64,000 nt of DNA. It comes from Manihot esculenta. Its lineage: Eukaryota; Streptophyta; Magnoliopsida; Malpighiales; Euphorbiaceae. Positions 1 to 12,500 of this stretch are shown here, one piece after another. The translations under genes were made by a program, and so were the position numbers. Under the pieces are notes generated by a model. That model was not told where the DNA came from, did no database searches, and saw nothing but the letters and a program-made list of their open reading frames with translations. Within the stretch, counting starts at the first letter, position 1; every line of letters starts with the position of its first letter. Where the stretch lies: NCBI RefSeq assembly GCF_001659605.2, contig NC_035176.2:30622716-30686715 (forward strand), in the 5' to 3' direction.

Positions 1-889
1 AAAGACAGAGCAATGACTAGTCACACTGACACAGGACACAGGGTGATGACTGATGAGAGACCCAAAAGATTGAAAACAAACAACAGGAACAGAGCAACTT
101 TCTTAAAAGCCCTAAAACGCCATGACGAAAGCAGAAAACGGCTGCAGCAAAATTTTCTGCACCCCATTTCTACCATTCAAATATATTACATTAGCAGAGC
201 AGAGTGCTGTTATGCTGTTGTGTTGCTTCCTGTTTGGTGATTTAAGCACAATCCCCAGCCGTTGGATGAAGCTTCATCAATCAAGATTCAACTTTGAGAA
301 GACAAAAAAGAGAAAGCCGTTTTTTTTTTTTATCAAATATCTGCAGTGAACAAAGATCCTTCAGCGAAAAAGATCAATTTAGACAGTTGGGTACTTGAGA
401 AACTGAACAAAGAAAGAAAATAACATGGGTGAGATCTTGATGTACGGAAGAAATTCGGGAATCATTTAATCAATAAGGACAAGCCCATAAAAAAGCCTAT
501 GCCTTTACCTCGGTTTATCTCGATGGTCTTCTCTTTGTTTTCACTCTTCGTCTCCCGTGTTTTCAGCTGATGTCATACTGCCTTCGTCTTCGGTCTTGAC
601 TTCATCATCGCTGCTTGTATCCATGGCTGAAGCCCTCTCCAGATTCTTTCCCTTCTATGGGAAGCTGTACATCTATAGAACACTTCCTTTTGAAAAGGTC
701 GTTTAGTGCTTGATTCAAACTGTGCATTTGTTTTTCTTGAAAACCTCTGTTTCTGTTGCTCTGTAATCGATTTTCGTCTTTGTTTCCAATCACTTCTTCG
801 CAGAAATTTTCATTCTCTAAAGCCTCGCTTAAACCTTAATCCCTTCTTCTTCTTCTTCTTCTATTTTTTTCATAGCTTGTTTTCTTTTA
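1..889 (+). promoter_or_regulatory. Upstream region and probable 5' leader of the NPR1-like gene
   Basis: No coding gene is visible here; the short open frames have no recognisable protein. A W-box core (TTGACT) lies at 596-601, the kind of WRKY site known to control NPR1 in Arabidopsis. A pyrimidine-rich stretch (CTT repeats, about 845-870) just before the start codon is typical of a plant 5' leader. No TATA box could be assigned with confidence. Confidence 0.4.
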
Positions 890-3800
890 ATGGATAATAG
901 GATTGGTTTCTCTGATTCTACCGAAATCAGCAATGGAAGCAGCACGTGCTGCATAGAGACCCTCTCCACTCCTATGCCTTCAAACCCAGAAATCTCAGCA
1001 CTCCAACAGCTATCCAGAAGCCTAGAATCCATCTTCCACTCCCCAGATTTTGACTTTTTTGCCGACGCCAAAATCATAATCTCGTCTGCTAACCGGGAGG
1101 TCCCAGTCCACCGGTGCATTCTGTCGGCAAGAAGTTCTTTCTTCAAGGCGGTGTTTTCAGGTTCTGCGGCCAAAGAGAAAGGTGCAGAGTTTGAATTGAA
1201 GGAATTGGCAAAGGACTATGATGTTGGGTTTGATTCGCTTGTGGCTGTTTTGGCATATTTATATAGTGGAAAAGTGAAGCCATTGCCAAAGGACGTTTGT
1301 GTTTGTGTGGATGAAGATTGCTCCCATGTCGCTTGCAGGCCCGCTGTAGATTTTATGGTTGAGGTGCTTTATGCTTCTTTTACATTTCAGGTGCCTGAAT
1401 TGGTGGCTCTCTATCAGGTAAGAGTAAGATTTAATTTAAATTTTACTTGGAAAATCTGTTTTCTATTGTTATTCATGGAGTTATTGTATAGTTTCAATTC
1501 CTTAGAACTGGTAGTAAGCAGATTTTGGATACTGATCTCAGAAAGCATCCCCAGTTTGTAGCTAGATATTCTAATTTTTTTTCACACTCTCTCAGTATTT
1601 CTATTGATGTTGAAGAAGCCTGCTCAAGGTTACCTTGTTAGTTAGCTTTTGATTTTTTTTTCATCTTGTAATCTTCCAGTGGGTATCAAAAGTTCTTTTG
1701 GTTAAGGTGTCAAGTTTCCATTTTGGTTGAGACAAAAATAACTTTACAGTATCATGCTAATAGAATTGGAACTAGACGACCATAACTGGTGAAATTGATC
1801 ATCATCCTTGAAGTCAGTCAATTGGTAGCTCAATCTTTAAATGCATTGGCAACATCCTTACCGGTTAGCTTAACCAGAGAAGATGCACCAGGAAATAAGA
1901 ATTTATTACGTGACAGATTTGAAAACAATGTAAAGTTTTTAGGTTTCTGGTTATTGGTTACTTAGTTTTCATATTTTGTTGGTATTGCAGAGGCACCTTC
2001 TGGACATTCTTGACAAGGTTGCAATTGATGACATCTTGGTGGTGCTATCTGTTGCAAATATGTGTGGTAAATCTTGTGAGAGATTGATCTCAAGATGTAT
2101 TGAGATCATTGTGAAATCTGATGTTGATATTGTAACTCTTGATAAGGCCTTACCTCAACATATTGTAAAGAAAATAACAGATTCTCGCTTAGAGTTTGGT
2201 CTGGAGACACCCGAAAGCGCAGGTTATCCTGATAAACACGTAAAGAGAATACACCGAGCTCTGGACTCAGATGATGTGGAATTAGTTAGAATGCTATTGA
2301 AAGAGGCACATACCAATTTGGATGATGCGCATGCACTTCATTATGCTGTTGCGTACTGTGATGCAAAGACTACCACTGAGCTTCTTGATCTTGGAATTGC
2401 TGATGTGAACCATAGAAATTTAAGGGGCTACACTGTACTGCATGTTGCTGCAATGCGTAAAGAGCCTAAGATTATTGTATCTCTCTTGACTAAGGGAGCT
2501 CGTCCAGCTGATCTAACTTCAGATGGTAGAAAGGCACTTCAAATATCAAAGCGACTTACAAGGGCTTCAGATTACCATAGGTATACTGAGGAAGGAAAAG
2601 CGTCACCCAAGGAGCGATTATGCATAGAGATACTTGAACAAGCAGAAAGAAGAGATCCATTGGTCGGAGAGGCTTCTCTTTCTCTTGCTATGGCTGGTGA
2701 TGACCTGCGAATGAAATTATTATACCTTGAAAATAGAGGTATTTTCATCTAGCTCTTGTCCTGTACTTTTCATTTTTATTCCTAAATGAAACTCAGATGT
2801 GCATTATTTTCTTTGGATGGGATTATTCATGATTGCAAAATGGAAGAGGTATCTCTAAGAGAGAATGACTGGGAAGGTTCACACAATGATAATTAATTAG
2901 GAGAGTGAATATTTTTTCTTATGCTGCAAGTGAAACATTGTTCATCTTTTCATTAACAATTCGCAGCATTCAGACAATCATATGCATATTATTGAATTGG
3001 AGAACAGTTTCTCTTTTTTCAACAAAGGAATAGTTGAATTTTTCGCTGTCAGAGCTGTTCCAAAAAAGGATCACGTTTTCAGCCCAAGATAATGTCTGTT
3101 CCTCCCGCTCTTCTGTTCTGCTAACTGATGCTGTGATACAGTTGAACTCTTAGTCTCAAATGTTCAGTGTGTAAAATATATCTTCTTCTCTTAGTTCATA
3201 TGTGTGTTTACATTTTGGTTTTTATATCTTCTATTGTTAAGCATCTTTAGAAAAAACGCAAGTTATAGTTGCTTGCTGAGGGCATTAGATCACCCAAATA
3301 TTTTGTGATTTGAGTTACGTTTCAGTATTTAAAATTTGACTTCTGCTGATGGTTCAGCATCCTTTGTAGTTTTCCACTGTGCTCGTGAGAGTCGAGTTGG
3401 TTCAAAATAATCTGATCTTAGGTACTTACATTTAGGATTTTACTCTTTTGAAAAATGTCTGATGCAGCATTGCTTCGTAAAGAGTTCGAGTCTTTACTCA
3501 GAAATCAGAATCCTTTGCTTTCATTCTCATTAGTGAAGTAGAGATGGGTTGTTCCTGTCCAGTACTGTTACTTTTTATTTGTTTTCTGAGAGGATGACTG
3601 GCAAGATAACTACATAGAAGAAATGAAAAGTATTCTTTCTAGTGCTTTCATGGCAATGAAGTAATAAGTCTCTGTCCATCTAGTTAACTACATATCTGTA
3701 AATCTGTTTTCTTCCTTATTTTAGATTTGCATATCAGTTTATTATCCTATAGAGGGTTCAAATTGAACTGCTTCTTGTGAAATACATTGCTTAATTACAC

Positions 3801-4461
3801 CAATATATAGCATATTCTTGTTTGAATCAGTTTATGTTGATCCTGTAATCTTTTTCTCTCCAGTCGGGCTGGCAAAGCTTCTATTCCCCATGGAAGCAAA
3901 AGTTGCGATGGATATTGCTCAAGTGGATGGCACTAGTGAATTTCCATTAACTAACATCAAGGTAAAGAATTTGGCTGGTGATCAGAGGACAACAGTGGAT
4001 TTGAACGAGGCACCTTTCAGAATTCAAGAAGAGCATCTGAACAGGATGAAAGCACTCTCTAGAACAGGTAAATCATCATGCTTTGCAGGCACATATACTG
4101 TAATAGCTACATTGTTAGATTTTTTTTTTCCATAAAATGGTAAATTAGGACAACTTCTGATGTTCGACAATGAACAGTGGAACTCGGGAAACGGTTTTTT
4201 CCCAGGTGCTCGGAGGTACTAAACAGGATCATGGATGCTGAAGACTTGTCGCAGCTCGCTTATTTGGGGAACGACACGCCGGATGAACGACTACAGAAGA
4301 AAAAAAGATACATGGAACTTCAGGAAGTTCTTGGTAAAGCATTTACTGAAGATAAACAAGAGTTTGATAGATCTACCATATCATCTTCTACGTCATCAAG
4401 AACAGTAGGAGCAGTGAGGTCTAATGGTAAACTCCTTAATAGAGGTGGTGGTAAGGCTTAA
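890..4461 (+). CDS. NPR1: NPR1-like salicylic-acid co-regulator (BTB-ankyrin)
   Basis: Encodes a 587-residue regulatory protein of the NPR1 family, which senses salicylic acid and works with TGA bZIP factors to control defence genes in the nucleus. Exons: 890-1417, 1991-2738, 3864-4067, 4178-4461; all borders are GT-AG and the frames join exactly. A BTB/POZ domain covers about residues 55-180 and includes the zinc motif C139, C144, H146, C149. Ankyrin repeats lie around 255-370 ([27 protein letters not shown]). The NPR1/NIM1 C-terminal domain follows. The Arg of LENRV is residue 425; from memory it matches the salicylate-binding Arg432 of Arabidopsis NPR1. VDLNEAP sits at 470-476. The four-exon layout and length match NPR1. 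An AATAAA signal occurs at 4577. NPR3/NPR4-type function cannot be excluded. Confidence 0.93.
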
Positions 4462-4949
4462 TACATTCTCTCTTCCTGTAGTATGATATCTCTCTAGCTT
4501 TTTTAGTTCCCTGTGATCAGCATATCGATCATCTTTTTCCTTTCCTTTTCTTTTTGTTTAAATTATTTTGAATTGTAATAAATAAGTTGTTAGCTATTCA
4601 GAAATGAAGAGAATAAGTTCATAAGTTCATCTGTGATAGTATTGGAGATTTTATTGAGTGGTTACTGTTCTTGATACTTATCCAGAATCAACTACAGAGA
4701 CTTTCTTGTAAAAGCCTTTGATGCAGTAAATAAACTATGGTATTTACAGGTGTGACATTGAAGAAAAACAAAGGAAAAAAAAATGAACATTTACGTCCAC
4801 CGTCCAACACTAGCATCTCCAAATGTGTGCTAGAAGTTGGAGCTCAGCTGCAAGGGCCAGTTCACACAACTGGGTTCCCTGTCTGGTTAAGACATAGTAA
4901 AACATAAGAACAAATTAACAATCAAATGCATATGAAGTCGGATTACTGA
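4462..4949. other. Tail-to-tail gap between NPR1 and HSF genes
   Basis: This 488-bp stretch lies between two convergent stop codons and must hold both 3' untranslated regions. AATAAA at 4577-4582 suits the plus-strand NPR1 transcript. No gene or repeat is seen. Confidence 0.6.
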
Positions 4950-6745
4950 TCAAATACAACCCGCATGCTCCACCACCTCCGTTACATATCCACCCCAAGA
5001 TCGTGACTTTCCAATCAAGTCTTCCAATTCAAGGTAAAATTTTGAGTCGTTCATTTCTAAGTCTTCAACTAAATTCTCAAAAACTGCATTATCATCCAGT
5101 AATTTCTCAGACATCAGATGGTAAACAGATTCCGAATCATTGGTTCCACACATGAAATTGTCCTTTTGGTCTTGAATAGGACTGCAAAACTCATCATTCA
5201 TGGGAGACTCGAAGATTTTTGACATTGGGTTGATCTCTGTATCCTCTCTTAATATCTCAGCTAGTTCAGTTTGCATTGTGGCCAATTGTTCCTGAGCTTG
5301 GTATCTATAATTGACAGTTTGGTTTGCATCCGCTGGATCAGGTGAGGTTTCTGGATCTTGGGTTTGAAGCAGTCTTCTTTTCTTGAATTCAACTCCCTCC
5401 AATTCTCTCTGTTGCTTTCTCTTCTGGAAAAGGTTTTGAATAAAGCTTCGGTGCTTGGCCACTTTAGAGAGGAAAATGAACATCTGCAATTGCTTGCACT
5501 CTGCAACTCGAGTGCGCTGATCAACAATGCTGAGTTGATTCTCTGAACTCTCCTGTTGTTGTCTGAGTTTGAGGATTTCAACCTTCAACAATTCTTGATC
5601 ATTCTTCAAACTTTCAAGTTCGATTTCCATACCGGGTTTAGCTAAATCACCACCGTTTGCTCCTCCTTGTTGCTGCTTGTTGTACCTGCTCCTCCTTTTT
5701 ATGTTCTTGAGCAAATGCTTCTTCCCTCCCCGAAACCCTTCATTTGCAAACTCCCATCTATCTGGATCAATCTTTCTAAAGCCCTAACACCATTTTGCAC
5801 CATAACAAAAGAAACCCACATCAGTAAGAAGATAATTTACTACACTAAAGGGATAAACATTATCAAATCTTTTTAATGTTGTACATAAAACATGTTCCAG
5901 AACCTCAGACATAAATCCGAAACTCAAAGCAAGCAAGCAAGCTATTCATAGTAATAAAAAAAGAAGGCTCTTTAGACTATTATAGTAAATGCCTTAAATC
6001 ACGAAATGGGAGGAGAATTCCAAAGAGAGAACTGAGATGGAAGACACACATAGGTGTTGAGCTGGCGGATGAAGCTGGAAAAATTACAGTGCTTGAAATA
6101 TTTAGGAAGCAAATGTTTAGAAAACTCATGAGCGTCCCAGACGATAAAACTATCACGATTTTTGTTCCAAGATACTATAGAATCCGTCTCCGGATCCTCC
6201 ACCATCTCAAAAGTCTTCTTTAGAAACGGCGGAGGACCTGTTTCGTGTAAGCCTTGCATGGGTTTAGGCAAATCAACCGAAGAAGACGCAGACGATGACC
6301 CATTGCTATGAACACCTCCACCATCAACGCCACCACCGCCACCGCCATTAAGGCAATTTCCATAGTGGGCTACACCAATGGCCCCTGTATCCTCATCATC
6401 CTCCTCTTCCTCCTCTTCCTTAACCATCACCACCTTGACAGTCTCCGTCGCCGCCGCTGCCTTTTGTATATCTACTGTCTTAATGGATGAAGAGGGGGAA
6501 GAAGGGGGTCCACCATGGCTAGCTTTACCGCAAGCAGAGCAAGTGACGGGACAGGGGTCACGAACAAGTAGCATTTCCTCAGCTTTAACAGTAGTAACTG
6601 AATCTATGGGACTGTCATCCTCCGGTTTAATAATATTTTCTGGCCGTTGAAGCGGTCCTGACAACAAACTCGTTGAAAACGAGGGAGAAAAATCTCCATC
6701 GCCGCCAGTGCCGCCACCGCGAGATTTATCCTCTAGAGCCACCAT
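4950..6745 (-). CDS. HSFA9: Class A heat stress transcription factor, probably HsfA9
   Basis: A 509-residue DNA-binding protein that would bind heat shock elements as a trimer. Exons on the minus strand are 6050-6745 and 4950-5783; the single intron falls right after RQLNTY, the conserved position inside plant HSF DNA-binding domains. The winged-helix domain covers about residues 169-262 (starts [20 protein letters not shown]). The HR-A/B coiled coil (about 283-345) has the longer spacing of class A. A bipartite basic nuclear signal lies at 353-370 (KRK...KKRRL). The acidic-aromatic C-terminus resembles an AHA activation motif. The 168-residue N-terminal extension is unusually long and rich in Gly, Ser and Glu, with a CxxC pair (TCSAC). 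[18 protein letters not shown] is reminiscent of HsfA9, but HsfA2 or A6 cannot be ruled out. Confidence 0.9.
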
Positions 6746-6893
6746 TTGGTTTGTTTATTGAGAAATTGTAATGTGAGGAGCATATTATAAGGAACAGAGG
6801 AGTTGTGGGGGTGTGTAACGGGAGAAGGAGAGAGTGACAGCGTGGGTGAGTGTCCATAAATGGAAAGAAAGGGTGAGTTGCCACGTTGGTCTG

Positions 6894-6901
6894 CTTTTAT
6901 A
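6894..6901 (-). promoter_or_regulatory. Candidate TATA box of the HSF gene
   Basis: Read on the minus strand this is TATAAAAG, about 150 bp before the HSF start codon, a normal distance for a plant gene with a short leader. An ACGT-containing CAACGTGG sits next to it at 6881-6888. Confidence 0.45.
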
Positions 6902-9360
6902 ACAAGGGTTTATCCACCGGTGGCAACCTGCCTAGTGTCTGTCCTCCTGCTTTTGTCTTCGTGAGTTTGGAATTATTGAAGTAAATTTGTTATATAGCAA
7001 ATCCTCGTGCGAAATTTGTAAGAGAGAGATGGTGCGGTCAATCGGTGATATTAGCTGCATGGATACCACGTTTCAATAGGTTTGTCAATATCAACAAACA
7101 AAATCCCAACCTCATCCACAGCGAATTCATAATACGTAGATATATTATACATTAAAAAATTACATCCGATCATTATTTTTATTTTCAGTTCAGAAACACT
7201 AACAACAGTTTTTTTTTAAATAATTATTTAACAGTTTTATCATTTATTGTATTAATAATAATTATTTTTTAATATATATAAAAAATAAAATTGAGGAAAA
7301 TTATAAAACAAATATAAAATATTTTTTATTAATATCATTTAAAATATTATCTATTTGATTTAGAATATTAAATATTTTTTCTATCTTATAATTTTTATTT
7401 ACTTTATTTATTTATAAAAATAATTTTTTATTAATTTTATAATTATATTATTATAAAAATATTAAATTTTATTAAATATTAAAAATTTTAAATTAATTTA
7501 TATATTATTATAATATAAAAAGGATAAACAATAATTTAAAATTATATAAATTATAAAACAAAAGATAATTACTTAGATGAATGTGGCTAATATTTCTCGT
7601 ATCGAGCATATGGTCGACCAAGTGCAGAGAACACATTACCGCTTGGAAAATAGAATAGGTAAGCAGCGCGGCTTGTAGGATGTGTCCGCTGATAATCATT
7701 GCCACCGCTGCGACATGCTCTATCAGATCGGAGCCCGCGGTCGTTGAAGAGCACTAAACGACAACTATGATAAAGGAAGACCGGTGGTGTAACTGCGTAC
7801 TGTTGATTCTCGAATAAACAAAAATTAAATCAGTATTGGTGAATTAAATAAAATTGAAAGATTAAAATAAAACTATATTAAATTTAAAAAAAAATGTTGT
7901 ATTCGATTCGTCTACTGATTTGAGATTTTTATCTAGAGCTTTCTAATTTTAAAATTTTTTATTTTTAGCAAATGTCATAAATCAATGAAAAGTAAATAAC
8001 TAACTCAATATAAAATTATAAAATCAGTTTGGTTTTTTGTTTGCGAAAGCCAAAATATAATTGAAAAATAACTAAAAAAATAAAAATAAAATGTAATGCT
8101 GAGCTGGACTGCCGAATGTTTGGTGGGTTGGGCTTAAAATTGGGACAGAAATAATCAGATTGATTATGTAAGCGTGGCCCATATTTTACCCCAATACTTG
8201 GCATTTGGCAGGGACTTCCAAGGGAAGGATGTGGATTTTGGTCGGTTTAGTAATTCTCCATTTTCTTTTCTTTTTAATTATTCTAATATTCTTACAATTA
8301 AAATATGAGTGATGAATTTGTTATTTATAATATTAAAATTATACAACTAACCTAATATAAAAAATATACATAACTCTATATATTTTCTCCATTTATTTTT
8401 CAATTGATGATTAATATTTTGGAATAATGCAATAAATTTTTGCAATATAATGTTTTTTTTATTCATTTATTATTTAAATAAAATAAATTAAAATATTCAC
8501 ATGTTAATTTCATAATAAATATATTTAAATAAATTTGAAAAATTTTATATTTTAATTCGATTCTTAGTTTCCATTGAAAAAAACAAAATAAATCGGAGAA
8601 TTGGCATTTTCTGTTTTTTCTTCTTGTTTTAGGGGGAAAGAAACTGCAGGGACTTTTTCTGAAAAGGACTCTTATGATTAATCCACCAGGGGACCCACTG
8701 TTAGCTTGATTATTTCCAGCTTGTAAAGAGCTGTAGGGACAACAAAGCAAACAGAAGAATTTCATCAATACTAAAAGGATCCACTACAAGCATTTTAAGC
8801 ATTATATTTTCTATAACTTTTTTGAGTGATATTTTATATTAATTATATTTGAAACATAAATAAATAATTTAGTGTATTAGTAATTATTTTATTTATTTAA
8901 TATATTTTAATAATAAAATGATAAATATTTTAATTTTATTAATAAAAAATACAATATTATTCTTATTGCATGGTATTATTTCGAGAGTCGTGAATAATTC
9001 CTCACCCTTTCTCTAGCCATCCACTATTTTTTCTATTTTTCTCATTTGAATCAGTTTCTTTATTTTAATAATACTAACAAATGAATTTTTCAAAAAAAAA
9101 AAACTAACAATTTATTATTATTTTTAAAATCAAATAAATATGAGAACGACTAATATGTATATATTACTATCGCTCACGGGTATCGTTCCAGTAATGTACA
9201 GAAACAAGAAGATAAGAATAAATACAAATGCATTACAACCAAACGCAGCCTTATCAGACATGCGTTACTTAAACTAGTTTTTAAATTAAATTAACTGGCG
9301 CTCACAGGCGTTAATTTTCTTTCTATTTTTTTTTTTTTTTTAGTTTTTGAAAATTGAGGG
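6902..9360. other. AT-rich intergenic region
   Basis: No gene is recognised between the HSF promoter and the NAP1 promoter. Most is very AT-rich low-complexity sequence. A more GC-balanced island at about 7570-7810 carries a 65-codon minus-strand frame (7508-7705) with no recognisable motif; it may be a gene or transposon fragment. A possible RY element (TGCATG, 7056-7061) lies upstream of the HSF gene. Confidence 0.5.
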
Positions 9361-9377
9361 AGGGGATGATGGGGATG

Positions 9378-9460
9378 AGTATTTAAACGAGTGTTTCGGT
9401 TTTAGACGCCTCTCTCTTTCGACCCCTTCCTTCTCCTTACAGTACGCCTATCTAGGGTTT
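9378..9460 (+). promoter_or_regulatory. Candidate core promoter of NAP1 (TATA-like plus telo-box)
   Basis: TATTTAAA at about 9380-9387 resembles a TATA box 130 bp before the start codon. TAGGGTTT at 9453-9460 is the reverse complement of the telo-box AAACCCTA, a motif common near the start of plant genes for cell growth and ribosome or chromatin functions. A CT-rich stretch follows. Confidence 0.4.
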
Positions 9461-9516
9461 TAGCTTTCGCTTCTTCCTTCTCCCCATCTCTTTTATTCTT
9501 CATATAAACTCCTAAG

Positions 9517-12500
9517 ATGAGCAACAACAAAGATAACCTCAGCATGGCCGATCTCAGCGCCGGTAATCTCTTCTCTCTAAAACCCTAACTCTTGTCTTTT
9601 TTTTTTTCGATTTCTATAGTCGCAAGTTATTTTGCGTTCGTGTCTGTTATTTTTGTAGTTATTAACGAGGAGGATCGAGCAGGCCTTGTTAGCGCGCTCA
9701 AGGTTAGTATCTTACTCTATTCTCTACTTGGTGACCGAGAAAATTAAACCAGGCGAATTTTCCCACTTTTGTTGTTCAATTTAAGTTAATAATGCAAGTT
9801 AAATTTCGAGACTAGGATTTTATTCGCTGATAGATTGGGGTAACTTTTGTTTGAGCAGAGTAAACTACATTCTCTGGCTGGTCAGCACACTGATGTGCTT
9901 GAGAAATTGTCTCCAAACGTGAGAAAGCGCGTTGAGTTTCTAAGAGAGATCCAGGCATGTCTTTATTAGATTAATTTTATTTTCCTTTGCTGTTACTTCT
10001 ATTTTTATGGCATCTACTTTGTTTATCTATGTCTTGCTGCACATATGTGGATATAGTTGGTAGCCTTGCTACATTGGTTGAATGTCTTTTATGCGCTATT
10101 GCAAGTTTGAGTTGTGCATGATTCTCTCACGAGTATATATCGATGTCGGAGGGTTCACATGAGTTAACAATTTTGTGGAAGACAATGAAATGGTTATATA
10201 GTTGCTGTGCATTTGATCTACATGACAATATGTGTTCCAATGGATCAGTTTCAACACCAAAGATGTGCATGCATAGAATTGAAAACACAAATGAAATCAC
10301 TTAATTATGCTTGCTGAACAAAGGACACCCTTGGGGATCATTGGAACTATCCACTCTTGCAACATATTAATGATTGAGCGTGTTGGTTCCTCCTAAATAT
10401 GGACTGATGAGTGTTCTTGGATTTTCTGTCTTCTTAATATATTTAGAGGATGCTAATTATAGTCTTTCTGCTGGAGCTGGCTTCTTGGCAGTTATGCATG
10501 CAGTATGATCCACTGGCCTTTGGCAGTTGAAACCCTTGTTTTTATATATGCATTCCAATTCTGTTGGAACTCTTTATCCTTCATCCTGGTGTTTGCGTTT
10601 CTACTGTCTTTTCAAAACGTATTAGTAGCTTTGGAAGGTTGGATATTGAGGCAAAGCATGCAGTGGTATCGAGTGCATGATTAGTTTCAGATGAATTGGC
10701 ACTAGACCCAGCGAAGGTCCTGTCCAGAGCTGGAACTGGAGTGCAATTGGTAAAAAACTGGATTGATCAAAACTGGGCTACGATCGGTCAGTTTGGACCA
10801 AAACTGGACTTTTTTCCTTAACAAAATTTAAAAAAAAAGGGGAAAATTTTTCCACCATTGTAGTTGCTCAAACTGGCCAGGGGGGACCCTGCATGTTTTA
10901 TCCCTTTGAATAGAACCACTGGTTCTGAGCCGGTCCTGGTCTGCTTTAGCCCGTTGGTTATTTCTATAGCTGGCAAGAGTTTAGAAACATGGTGATTAGC
11001 TTTGAAGGCTTATTGGCTCTTAGATTTTTATGGAAATATTAGACTTGTACTTCTGGTTGCTTATTTGCAAAGTTAAGGAATTTTGTTTTAGCTATGGTTA
11101 TTCCCCCTCTTTTTGTGCATGTTGCATGTCTCCATTTCATTTACTCTTTAATTGCATTTTACTCTCATTCTTGCATGAACACTTACAAAAAAAACATTTG
11201 TTCAAATATATAAGGATTTCTTGATATGCAGAGCCAACATGATGAATTAGAGGCAAAATTCTTTGAGGAGAGAGCAGCACTTGAAGCAAAATATCAAAAA
11301 CTCTACCAACCCTTATATACCAAGGTATCATTCTGATCATTATTCTTGAGTTATGAAAACCTATCTGTTTATTAACTGAACACAAGGACTCCTGCTGTCC
11401 TGCATACCTTTTTTACTTTATATGGTGAAATATGGAGAAAGCTTTGAGGGTAGTACTGCTGTATATCAACTTTTTCTTCATGTGGCATCTTTCATCGTCT
11501 CATCCTCCATTTAGCATGATCTTTTTTTGCAGTATATAATAATTCCTTTGGCTGTGCCTTTTATTTTGTTTCCATGCCCTGTAATGTTACTTGCAGAGAT
11601 ATGAGATTGTGAATGGCACTGTTGAAATTGATGGAGCAACAAACGAAGCAGCAATGGACCAAGAGGGGGATCAAGCTGCTGAAGGTACCTTCTAATCATT
11701 ATCCAATTATTAACCCCCCCAACACTGCTTCATTTGGCAATTTTCCTTAGGTTAATATTTGAATTTGTTTGATACAGACAAGGGTGTGCCTGATTTTTGG
11801 CTCATTGCAATGAAGAACAATGATGTGTTGGCTGAGGAGGTTTGTTATTGAATTGTCATGTTTTGCTGCTCTACTTGTTATGTGGTTAGATTGTTTTTAT
11901 TCATGGATTGTAATTGTTTCCCTATATTTTTTATTAGATAACTGAACGTGATGAAGGAGCTCTCAAGTACCTTAAGGATATTAAATGGTGTAGAATAGAT
12001 GATCCCAAGGGATTCAAGCTCGAGTTCTTCTTTGATCCCAACCCTCATTTCAAGAACACTGTTTTGACAAAGACATATCACATGATTGATGAAGATGAGC
12101 CCATTCTTGAGAAAGCAATTGGGTAACTGTTGTTTATTTTGATATTAGCTACTTCTGCAATTAGATCTTCAAGAAAGCATATCAGTTTCTAGTTAATCTC
12201 ATAAGTGAAATCTGGTTGGTAACTGGTTATTTTTAGGACGGAGATTGAATGGTATCCAGGAAAATGTTTAACACAGAAACTTCTTAAGAAGAAGCCTAAA
12301 AAGGGATCAAAGAATGCCAAGCCAATCACTAAAACTGAGGATTGTGAAAGTTTCTTCAACTTCTTTAATCCGCCTCAAGTGCCTGAAGATGATGAAGATA
12401 TTGATGAAGATACAGTATGACGATGTCATTACATTGTATTAATGAAATGACAATTTTATTGCATATTGCATGTATTAACTTTTCCCTATGTTCTTGACTA

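Noticed and set aside
6308..6650. Plus-strand open frames opposite the HSF first exon
   Set aside because: Mirror frames of a GC-rich coding exon; no domain.
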